A stretch of DNA of 64,000 nucleotides. It comes from Cloeon dipterum. Its lineage: Eukaryota > Arthropoda > Insecta > Ephemeroptera > Baetidae. The translations under genes and the position numbers were made by a program. The number at the start of each line of letters is the position of its first letter. Position 1 is the first letter of the stretch. Shown in pieces: positions 25,647-36,827 of the stretch. The stretch spans positions 9,672,001 through 9,736,000 of the forward strand of contig NC_088788.1 in the NCBI RefSeq assembly GCF_949628265.1, given 5' to 3'. The notes beneath the pieces were generated by a model that worked only from the letters and a program-made list of their open reading frames with translations, was not told the origin of the DNA and did not search any database.

Positions 25647-28600
25647 CATCGGAGAATGGAAGCAGGTTATTGCTTTGATGTGCCCTTACGGGCTGGCTCG
25701 ATGCATGTAGCGAGCGAGCGGGACGTCGAGTGGCTCGCGAGCGAGCGAGCGAGCGAGGTTAAGAAAGACAATCCGGCGACATGGAGGAAACACTGAATGT
25801 TCTTTTCATTCTTAATGCAAGCAGCAGGCACGCTGCTTTCACCGGCGACGAGCGCCCGCCTGCAGCTCTCTCGCCCTAATTGCGCTGCAAAAATAGTCCA
25901 CTTCTTGCCTGCCTTCAAAGCGAACTCGCCGCCTCCCATTCTGCCTCTCGTTCTCTGCTTCGGTCACTTCAATTACGCGATTGGTCAATTTGTCTGTTAA
26001 TGGAGGCAGGAGAAAATTAGCTATTTTCACGGGATTCACAAAAATTCACATTTTTTGGAAAGATTTTTAGAACACAGGATTTAGAAGTTCATGCTGGTCA
26101 ACTGAAATTAAAATTTAAAAATCCAAATGATTAAAAAATGCCAATTTTATACACTCAGTCATAATTATCTCAAAATATAAATTTCTCATGTGAAATTAGG
26201 GCCTATTTATTTTTTAGATCACCAGCAGTGCATTTTTTGCGTATCAAATTTATCAAAGCCATGTATGTGTTTCGGCCCCAGGCGTGGGTAGAGGGAGGGG
26301 CACTTCCGCACTCTCATCAATCACCGCGTTCGTATTTGCACCGATCAATTGCGCGCGCAAATTTGGGTTAGTAGGACTAAGTTGCCGCAGTGCTTCGCTC
26401 TCCACTCGCACCAATTATGCCAATTCCACTCGCCATGAAAGCCAATTAACGCTTGTCACCGGCAAATTTGCACAATAGATTAAATGCGCAATTGGTGAAT
26501 CAACTCTAATCTTCACTTTAGAACTTGCCCAATCATTTTGGTTTAAATTATTTTAGTCGATTAAATAAAGGGATCAAAAGGATTAAAAGGCTTTCCCGTG
26601 TGTTAACAGTGTACAAAAATAGTTTTCTCCTGGTTTTTCTCTGTCCACGGTTGGCTGATCGATTTCTAATGAGACTGGCTGGTTACGTAACGAATTTTGA
26701 CGCTCTTTGGAGTCGTAATGCAATTCTAATCGATTCTTTAGGTGTCCGCAATAAAATGAATGAAAATTGTAAAGTGTGAAATAGACCATAAGAGTTAAAA
26801 TTTGAATTATTAATTATATTCCAAAAAATTGGCAACTTAAAAATATTTTGGAAAAAAAGAATTCCATAAAACGTGACATTGAAATTCTAATATAAAAGCC
26901 TCCATTTTTAAAATGAGATTTTCACTATAGTTTTACCAATTTTTGGTCAAAATTAAAAGCTGCTGAAAACTGAAAACTAAAATTTTGTAACTTTAAATTT
27001 AAAACAAATTTTTGGGGTTGATATTTGAATAAAATAACTACTCCAGGGATTAAATTATTGGCGATAGCTGACATTCAAATGGCAACAAGCGTTTTCAAGC
27101 TTCAAAAAGCAGACAAAAAGTTCACCGTCACGGGGGCATTTATCATTCACACAGATAATTTTTCATTTATTGATTTATTTCCTGATTTTTTTGTCGCGGT
27201 AGCACTGAAATTGCGCATTGCTCTACAAACAAACAACCAAATTTTCACTGCCCCTTTCTTGAAACAAGGAAATTCGCGTTTGGTTGATGAGCTATGCGCC
27301 ATTTTTCCACTACCTAGATGAATTTCTATTTTTTAGCCTTATTTTTGTCACGCTATTGTTAAATCTAATTGTTATTTTCTCTATTTAAATTTAAAACTGT
27401 TAAATCACCTGCTGAGTGCCTTCTCATTTATTAAAAATTATCGTGAGCGAGAGATTTCGGCGCACAATGAGGAGAGTGGAGCGCTAAATTTCCATCTTCC
27501 GCAAGACGAAGCACCGGCGGCGCCAACGAAGACGGTGGGTGTTCTGCCTTATCTGCGGTCTCACCTGCGAATCAATAGCGCGGCGCGTAACAATGGCTTC
27601 ATTGTTGCGCGAGCGGGATCGATGCACGAGATGTGAACGTACAGGCGGGCCCGCAATCACGCTGCCTCTCTCGGCGTGGACGCATTTAATTTGAATTCGC
27701 ACGAGAGAGAGTGAAGCGAGGAGAGGCTCTCGAGCGGAAAGAGAGCGGCAAGTGCCACTCGGCCAGGCCAAGACTCGACTCTCGAAAAGCCCTTGCACGC
27801 GCCGAATAATAATTGACAGCCCCGGGTAAACTTTGCAAACTTTGATCGACTGCCCGTGCGTGTTCCGACGCACGAAATTCAAATCGGTCTCGTCGGGAAG
27901 GAAGAACGGCCCAAACTTTGGCAATAAGTACTTGTCGAGTGCCCGCTGCTGGAAGATTCTCTTGGTTCTGCACGGTTTGGACTTCAACCACCCTCTAGGA
28001 CTGGGAAACTGTGAAACTTTCGGATTGTATTGCTGGGTCTTGAATGACGAATTGTGCTTTATTAATTTCTCTAAAACCAATTGACATGGTTTAAAATATT
28101 CTGGATATAGCAAAAAAATCTAGGTTAAAAATAAATTCATAATTAAAAAAAGCAACATTAAAAGTTTTTCAACCCTCGTAGAAAATAACCACAACAATTT
28201 ACACCCATCATAATATAATATAAAATTTAATAACGTCAGAATTTCACTTACAGACTATGAAAGGACGAATACTAATTTAATATAGTTTACATGCATAAAA
28301 TTAAATTTAAATCAGAAAATTTAATTTATCTGAAAAAATATCAATGATAAAAATAAAATTTTGTGATAATGAAAGTAAATATTAAAATAAAAAAAAAATG
28401 TACTTATAAAATTGTTTACACTCGTTTAATTTCACAGGTAATTTCATATTACCAGTAAAAAATTGAAATATTAGAAAAAGTTTATTTTATAATTAACATT
28501 GACAGTCTAATCTAATTTTATAAAATCAGGAGCTGCAGGAGGACACAAAATTGAGAAACAGAACGAAGAAAAATAGGATTTGAGTGGACACAAAACGGTC

Positions 28601-31600
28601 CGCATGCGTCATCAGTGACGTCTTTAATGCTTAAATTTTTTATCACGCCTTAAATTTTTATGCACCGTCTGCCCTACTTCTTTGGAGCCGGATTGTTTTC
28701 ATTGCAACCGCCGCACAGAATGCAATTTTTAGAAGAGAGCGATCACAGCGTCACCGATGACGTAACAAGGCAACAACGGTCTGGAGTATAATAGACCTGC
28801 GGATTTGTGTCAACCACATCTTAACTTGTCAGCTCCTATGATGACAAAAACTCAACAGTATGAAAATTAGCTCAAAAAAGGTGGCATTTTAAAAAATAAA
28901 ATTAAGTTATTTATTCCAATAAAAAGAGTAAGTTCTAAATTTATTAATATTTAATTTTAGCTGCAACGCTGTACTGAATTCGATGCATAAAATAGTTTTT
29001 AAGAGAAAGTAACCAAACATTACTCACATTAAAAGTGACTTTATATGGTTTTGGTTCCAGAGCTCAAACTAAAAGAAAATAAATTGTATATATTTTCTTA
29101 TTTGCAAAAATCAATGATTTAAATTTTAAATATTATTATTTATGATTTTCAAGCCCTTTAGTACTCTGTAATTATAATATCCTACTTTTATTTTTGTTTT
29201 ATTTGTTATTTTAGTATAGGCCGTGTATGATATGTGCTTACATCTTTTGATTTGCTGACGTTTCACTGATTTGATCGCATAGCATTCATATTTCTTATGC
29301 TCTTTTATCTGCTATATGTATAATGTATTTTAAAATAAAGATAGAAATACACGCACAGGTTTAATTTTTAAATATAATATAAGAAAAACTTTATCTTTCC
29401 CAAATTGAAAATCCAATCAGTTTTTCTCAAATATAATAATTAAAGTGTATTTTTAATCCTGTTAAATAAATATGGAATTATTTTTTGTAATTAGTTTCGT
29501 CCGACATAAAAAAAAAATATAAATCTTGGCAGTGTGTTGTCGATCTTTGTCACTGTAATTAGGGAATTTGACATATTTTTTTGAGATTTTGCCTTTAAAA
29601 TACAAGGAAATAGAAGAGCCGTAGGTGATACGACCTGACACCTTCTCTTTTAGGTAATTAAAGGCTGAGCTTACGTTACAAATTAATGAGGGGGCTAGTA
29701 CGTCCATTTAACGCTTCCCGCACGCAATATAATAACAAGCATTTCGCTGGAAAAATTCAAGAGAGCATTTAAACTATATAATATATTGTAAAATAATACT
29801 TATTTATTAGAAAATCGGATTAATCCGATTATTCTAAAAATGATGCAAACAAATAAATAGCAAATATTGTTGTAACATTATTTTAACATATTACATAATT
29901 TATTTAATTAATATAAATAAAATAGTTTACTAAAATATTTATTTGTTAGATAAAATATAGTAAATAGCATCGTATTTTAAAATAAAATCTGACTGCGGCT
30001 ATCAATAAGGATTGCAAGTAATGCAAGTTATGATATATAAACTTAAAATTCGGAATGCGAATTTGCTTCAATGTGTATATTATCATATAATTATTTTGAA
30101 TTGTATATTGTTGAAATAGAGAGATATGAAAACAGTTAGAAAAATTAAAAATGCGGTATTCATTACGATTTTATTATGGAATCTAATAAAAAAATATTTC
30201 AAAGGAAATTGCTGCAATACTAATACCAGTTTAATGTTATTTTTAAATTTATTAAGTCAACCCTTAACCCCTTTGTCAATTTCAGTTTTTTAATTTTTCA
30301 AATTCCATTTTAATACCTAGAAAATGTGAAAAAAAATAATATTCCCTTATATTCTCTAGTTAATCAATCCCTCACTCTCACAATAATTCATACTTCCACC
30401 AAACATGTTTAAATTCAAATAAAATATATAGCAAACTGTTTAAAAATCTAATTTCCAACCGAATGGACTTGAAACATTTTCGTATTGAAAGAGGTAAAAA
30501 TCAAATCGAAAGTTCACCGAGTTAAAGAGCATCATCTACGAATTGCCTTTGATGTTCTCTTTCTCCGTGCAGCTTTCCCTGGGCGACGGTATATCTAATC
30601 TTGTGACTGTGCTGAGAATGCATTGCACTTGGCGGCGGGCGAGCAAGCAAGCAAGCGGAGAGAGCAATTGCACGGCGGCGCTAATTAGACGAACAAAAAG
30701 CGGGCGGTGGCGGTGGCAGCAGCAGCGTTTGGCTTTCCGCCGCTTTAAAAAGCAGAGCTCGCCGGATTCGAGTGGCTGAAATCGGATTAATTGAGTTTTA
30801 CACGGCCGAAAATGAACTGCCGGCGAGCGACGGCAGTGGCAGCGGCAGCGGCAGCAGCGCAGCAGAGATGTCACGGGCCAACACGCTGCCATTGATCGCG
30901 CAAAAATTACCGCAGACCCGGCTTGTAATTTTTCCCCGAGGTACTTTCAACACGCGCAATGTGCAGTTCGCTTTTTCGCCCCGCGCCGACACCGCTCCGA
31001 TGGCCATTTGAAGACGGCTGCAAACCGGCGCCTAATTGCCGCGGGGAAAGGGGCGGGAAGGGAAGGGAGTTGTGCTCCCGCTCCCACGAAATCGGAAATT
31101 CATTACATCGGCGCCATTCTGACCAACCATTTCGTCAATTTCTGTCAAATAAATTTCTGGCCTCTTTTTTGAATGCTTCTTTTACGTATACCCTTTTAGA
31201 GCTTTAAAAATTAAAACTTTGATTAAATTTTAACATATTTCAGTCTATTTGTAAACTGTTTAGATATTCCGATACTTTTCTGAAATAGTTTGCAAAAATC
31301 ATGTCGTAAGGAGTAATTATTTAAAATTAAAAATTTGTAAAATGCGCAAATTTGTTAAAAAAATTTCAGCAGTTGTAGGATTTCTTTAGAAATAAATATT
31401 TACCCCGAAAATAATATTAGTAAAGATAAAAATACGCTATTTTAGGGAAAGTATTTGCTAAAATATTTTTTATATAGATCCATGCAATTTTGCAAAAAAT
31501 AAAAACACGATTTTCCCTCTAAAATATCATGCATGTGAGTTTCTTGTCTTGGCAATAAGGGATTTAATTTAAACGTCTATTTCAAACTTTTAGGTCTGTT

Positions 31601-32029
31601 ATATAAGCTTTTTAAATGGAAAACATAATTTTGTTTAAATATATCGGTCATCGAGCAGCTCCAGAAAAAAATACGGAAGTAAAAATTTATTAGATTTCAC
31701 AATTGATGCAGTGATTTATTTTATTTCCTGATTTTTCACCTCTCTCTCATTTCACAGGGAAATTCCTGCATTAAAATTAAAAATTGAAATTGATTGAAAA
31801 CGATAAAGAGAGGGATTCAATGCCTTTCAATTTGTTTTCAAGATTTCATTATTGGAATGCTTTGTGCTCATTTGACGTTTTCGTAAAAAATGGCTGCTGA
31901 GAAATGCCTCAATTTCCCAACCCTAACGACGTCTGTGTTAATTTCAGAAGACACAAGAAAAGAACAAATTGCATGTCTCGAAAGCCGCGTTGTGGCGTTC
32001 GAATTGGGCTGAAAAATCGGCTTCCGTGC

Positions 32030-32930
32030 TCATTTTGAACGGCATAGCACGCCCGCGGCTCGGGCCATGAGAGGTAATCGCTCAGGCCTAATGACCGCGG
32101 TGAGGGGCAAGAAAGCGGCGGATTCGGCCGAGTGGCAAAATCGTCGAAATCGCGTGTGTGAGCGAGCGAGCGAGAGAGTGAATGTCGCAGCAGGGAGAGC
32201 CGAACATCGGGCCGTATTGATTGGGCGCATTGCAAGGCGCACACACACACAGCACACAGACGAGAAAGCAAAGAAATTCGCTCGCTCTCTATCTCTTTCT
32301 CTCTCGCCCCCGTGCGCGCCTTCCGGGCTTCCAGGGCAGGACAGCCCGCAGGGGTGAAAGGGGGTCAGGGTGTCTGCTCACCTGGCGGGCCGTGCAGCGA
32401 CGGGCTCGGATTCTGCGGTGCTGCAGCGACGGCGGCGGCGGCGGCGCGGCGGCGGAGCTGCTGGCTGCCCGGGCTCACCGCCGACCCATGCCCCTTCGGC
32501 CCCCGGCTGCAGGCGAAGCTGCGGTTGGCCCCGCCGAATGAGGATTCGGCCGGCGACTCGTTACGCGAGTGTGAGAGTGCGGCTTCGGCCCGGTCGATTC
32601 CCGGTGGCGGGCGGGCGGGCGAATCTTGGTCGTCGTCGTCGCTGCTTTGCTCGCTCGCTGTCTGCCTGGCCCGATGCACACACACTCACACACACATACA
32701 CGGCGGCGGCGGCAGCAGTCACTCGCGCGCGGAGAGCGAGCACAGCACCACCAGCCAGCCTGCCAGCGGCGCCGAGTGCGCCGCCGCCGCCGCCGCCACC
32801 GAACGGCTTATCGCGCTCATCGACCACCCTTTCTACCCATCCCGCCGCCGCCGCCGCACTCCGCCAGCTCCGGCCCCGCGACGCGTACCACCCTTTCCCG
32901 ACCTCCGAAAACAGGGTTCGCGTCAAGGCT
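32030..32930. promoter_or_regulatory. CpG-rich island, candidate promoter or 5' exon region
   Basis: This is the strongest GC island of the window, with CGG/CCG runs (32425-32455, 32700-32720, 32778-32800, 32842-32856), a CA-repeat tract at 32678-32700 and very dense CpG. Open frames on both strands simply reflect stop-codon depletion by GC content. No splice-linked coding exon was found, so a promoter/5' UTR or enhancer role is the most I can propose. Confidence 0.35.
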
Positions 32931-33936
32931 GGATCCAAACTCAAATCGCCACTGTAAAAGAAAAAGTTATTGGAAAATTTATGATTCACTTGCAACATTC
33001 AATTTTAACTCCCCAAAGAGTGTTTCTACTCTATTTCCGAAACGACTGCTTTTTATACAAAAAGCAATCTTGTTGAGTGGAACACTTTTTTACGGAGCCA
33101 CGTAGAGACTTGATACACCAATCACGAAAGCTTGAATATAAAATAAAACGTCTCAGAGCTTCTGAGGAAAATTTCCATCAAAAATGCTCCCCCTTGGAAA
33201 ACAAACCTCTTTAAATTTAATATGAATTTCAATAAAACAATTTTATACAAATTTAACAAGACATTATTTTTTGTAACAGCCCTCCGCAGATGAATAATTA
33301 AATCTGCGGTAAATACTTAAGCTTGTATACAGAATCCGAGAAGACCAACAACCAACAAAGGCTTCTACAGTCTCTGGCACGAGGGGCTTCTTTATTTTCT
33401 GTCTTTAACTCGTTCGTCGTAATGGTTCATGTACGGCACAGAATATAAACTCTCTCTCGCACGTTGCGACACTTTTTTTGCCGCATTTCTCTGCGACCAT
33501 CGCGTGTCCGACGACGCTTCAATTTTTAGATTCTCTCTCGGTGCCTCGTCTTACGGGATAATGATAAAAAAATCCTCCCTTTTAAACGCTGTCGTGACAA
33601 ACTAATCTGGCGAAAATCTTGCGGTTTGTCAAGTAGTGCGGCGGCGATTTACGCGAGAAGAAGAAAGAGTGGGAGAGCTATAGGCGCGCAGGGGAAGAAA
33701 ACGCACGCCGTCTTATTTTTAGACAGAAATAAAATTTTCCTGCTCATAATTACCTGCGCGCATCAAAGCTTGAATATCTTGTATCTAGTCCAAAAATGCT
33801 CCCTTGCCAATTTTTGAGACACTTCATGACCAGACGGTTTCACTCACGCCGCCAACTCGGACTAAAAAATGAATAAAATTAGACAAATCAAGCTGTAGGG
33901 GGTGATGTAACAGTATCAGTGCAAAAAGCAAAAAGT

Positions 33937-34007
33937 GCGATGGCCGGGAATCGAACCCGGATCAACTGCTTGGAAGGCAACTATGCTCACCATTACACCA
34001 CCATCGC
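33937..34007 (-). tRNA. tRNA-Gly (anticodon UCC)
   Basis: Glycine tRNA that reads GGA/GGG codons. On the minus strand the gene starts GCGATGG and ends CCATCGC, a perfect 7-bp acceptor stem. The anticodon loop is CTTCCAA (anticodon TCC) on a 5-bp stem with one extra T-G wobble. The T arm CCGGG-TTCGATT-CCCGG is perfect and supplies the B box; the D arm GGTGTAATGGTGAGC supplies the A box. There is no intron. TTTTT follows within ten bases of the 3' end, a Pol III terminator. CCA is not encoded, as usual in eukaryotes. Confidence 0.97.
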
Positions 34008-34950
34008 CTTCTTATCAAACGTCGAACGGTAATGCTACTTAATTGGACGGTCCTAGATCGTGCGCAGCGACATCATGCGGATATTTCTCTGTACTAATTT
34101 CAGCAAACTACCATTTGTGTAGAAAAGGGTTTTTCACTCAATTAAATTTATTTTAGCCACTTTAAATAGTATTTTAATAATTGATAGCGACTTTATTGGT
34201 TTAAAATTTGTCTATCCTAGCAATTTATGAACATTTCAGAACTACAATTTGCTTAAAACATATTTTTATTTAAAAAAAACACTGTCGCGGCTTTTGTCGG
34301 TACAATAATAATTTCTCCCAGATTTGGACGAAATTTATAGGAGTTGTACTAGAATTTCAATGCAGAACTTTTATAAATTGGGTTTAAATTCCTAAAATTG
34401 TCTATTTTACGGAGTCTGAAATCCAGATTATTTAAAACCCAATATATTTAGAATAATTTTATTTTAACTTTGATCAAGGCTAAATAAAAAAGGTTTATAT
34501 TTGAAAAATAGGTTTTTTTAGTCCTGCAGATTTCGAGCGGCTGTTAAGATTGAAAATAATTAATTTTTACTTTGTTAGGTCATGATCGGAGGCTGAGACT
34601 CACCCCTGCCCGCGCGGTAGGAGATATTTTTGAGTTAGATTATTTTGTTTCAATTCATGGATTTAAATTTCATATCATAGCGTACTCCCTCTGATCGTAA
34701 AACCAATAGATAAACATCGTTTCAACTAACTGTCATACAAATGAATAAATTATAGTTCATTAATAATTATTGGGGTAAGTAGTTCATGGAATCAGAATAA
34801 AAAGCTCAAGTCTAACTGTGATATAAGCCAGATAAAAGAATTTATTTGATTGAATTTTTTACCGTCTAGACGAGTATTACAATCTTTTGTGAGTGAACAT
34901 ATTCTGGGCTTAATTAAAAACTTGCATGACGAAAGCTAATTAAAAAGAGA

Positions 34951-36179
34951 TAATTCGTTGTGGTAGCGGCTAATGACTGTAACTACACTTGGTAGCGAGC
35001 GGCGAATGACTGGTAATTCAAATACCTCGGCGTTTTTTACCTTTAACTGCACTTCGTTACCAAACACGGTTTCGTGCGTCTTTTGTTTTTTTTTACAATG
35101 ATCTACACCAGGACAAAATTTTACACCATTATGATGGTTAGAAGCGTGATTTTTATGCCATCTAGTGTATGCGATGACAATACATGCAGCAATCGCAGAA
35201 ATCAAAACTCAATAATCGCCGACATTGTCATCGCCAAATCTCGGGTTTAAGACATCAGAATTACAAGAACAGCACACCGTTCAACTCGTCTAAACCTTCC
35301 CTAGATAGCCGAAGGGTTTGGAAGGTGATCAACCCTCATCCCCCTTCCACCCTGTGCACTACAGATAAGATAAAAATCGCGTTGCTTAGCACTTTCAGAC
35401 ACTTTTTCTCTACAAAACAAGTCTCTTAAATTAAAAAAATACTACCCTAAATTGCATTGGCTATCTATAGGAAATTGAGATGAGTCGAACGGTGTGCAGT
35501 TTTTACATTTTTTTATAATTAGAACCCAAGATTTGGCGGTGGCAATGTTAGCAAAAATGCATGCACGCGCTCATAATATAACGTTAAACTTGATCTTTGC
35601 CGACATAGTCATCCCTAAATCTCGTATTCTAAGCTCTAGACGAGTCGAACGGTGTGCCGTTTTTGCATTTCTGACACTTTGAACCCGAGATTTAGCGATG
35701 ACAATGTTGGCAAAAATCAAATTTTATGTATGCGTGTATGGTATGTATTTTTGCTAATATTTTTTGTCAAATTATCACATAATTACGATAATAACCATAA
35801 TAAATATCAAATTGCATAGCTGTATCTTTAATTATTTGCACAAATCAATGTCTTAAGGCAGCATAATCACTTGGTAATCAAACTCAAATGTTTAATACCA
35901 CCTTCAGGGTCAAGTTTTGGCTATAAAATAAATTAGTGAGACGAAGATTTCTTATGGTGTGACGGTATGAAAATAGCTTCACGATAATGCAGATTTTAAA
36001 TATCGATATCGATTCTACCAACTCATAACGCAAATTTAATAAACTCGTTTTAAGTCTCTCCTGTAAAATCGGTATCGATGTAAATAAAGGTAAAAAACGC
36101 CGAGGTATTTGAATTACCAGTCATTCGCCGCTCGCTACCAAGTGTAGTTACAGTCATTAGCCGCTACCGCAACGAATTA
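34951..36179. mobile_element. 1.23-kb foldback-type element with 95-bp near-identical terminal inverted repeats
   Basis: Bases 34951-35045 and 36085-36179 are reverse complements of each other with a single mismatch over 95 bp. Within each arm a GGTAGCG...AATGACTG unit occurs twice in tandem. The interior holds further nested inverted copies of one motif (35218-35292 against 35481-35553; 35599-35625 against 35640-35713), each with an ACGGTGTGC core. No transposase frame is present. The arms are bounded by TA on both sides, which would fit a TA target but is not proof because TA also belongs to the palindrome. This looks like a young non-autonomous DNA element. Confidence 0.75.
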
Positions 36180-36827
36180 CACACTGAATGTAAATGAAAA
36201 TTACACATTTAGTCACGCTGACCTTGAGATATGCCCTGCAAATCACACATTATATTTAAAACTCATCAACAAACATAAATATGTATTTATATATATGCTG
36301 CTGCTTCTTGTTCCACTGCATTTTAATAATATCAGTTTATGTCAGCTGCCTCTCTTCTGTCATGATTGCGTTTCATGCAAAAGCAGTCTATGAAAGTCGA
36401 TTGCAAATCTTCAATGTCTTACACGCCAGCTTCGGTACAAACGCTTTTATCGAGTGGGAATAAATGAAAAGCTATCTGTCGACTGCTATAAAAGCTCTCT
36501 TCAACTTCTCAACGAGACTTCTCTCCTAATTTTAAATATGTTACATTATAAAATGCAATGTGTATTGCACATTTTTCGTCCTTGTTCTTGTTCCACGGCA
36601 ATATCAGACACGTCCATCATCAAATCTGTCGAAATTTTTAATTTAAAAAAGAATTTCATCTATTAAAAACACTGACGCGGCATTCAAATTGAAATATAGG
36701 CAAATAATTTGGCACCAAAAAGCCTCTTTCTTAATTCGTTATATATTTGAAAAGAAAAATAAATGCTAAAAAATTCCATTGCATCAAATCAGCCGTGGAA
36801 TTTGACAAATTTTTCAAAGACGAGAGA
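36180..36827. other. 3' flank of the ENT4-like gene
   Basis: AT-rich sequence downstream of the ENT4 stop codon on the minus strand; it probably contains that gene's 3' UTR. No separate gene seen. Confidence 0.4.

Larger units (their letters stand above)
23261..33936. other. Large non-coding region with GC/CpG-rich islands
   Basis: About 10.7 kb with no coding exon I can support. AT-rich DNA is interrupted by GC/CpG-rich islands at about 23290-23530, 25480-25960, 26270-26480, 27470-27990, 30560-31080, 32030-32930 and 33420-33700. The 32 kb island has CGG/CCG runs and CA repeats and is the strongest. Open frames across these islands overlap on both strands with low-complexity translation and no start or splice context, so I do not call them genes. 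The islands may be promoters, 5' UTR exons or enhancers of flanking genes. Confidence 0.45.

Noticed and set aside
27484-28113. 209-codon open frame (minus) at 27.5-28.1 kb
   Set aside because: Compositionally odd, Arg/Ser-rich, overlaps other open frames in the same island and has no homology I can recognise. Kept as non-coding until transcripts say otherwise.
32312-33076. Open frame of 254 codons in the 32 kb GC island
   Set aside because: Several overlapping frames are open on both strands because GC-rich DNA lacks stop codons. The translation is low-complexity Ala/Arg/Pro/Ser runs with no family, and there is no splice context.
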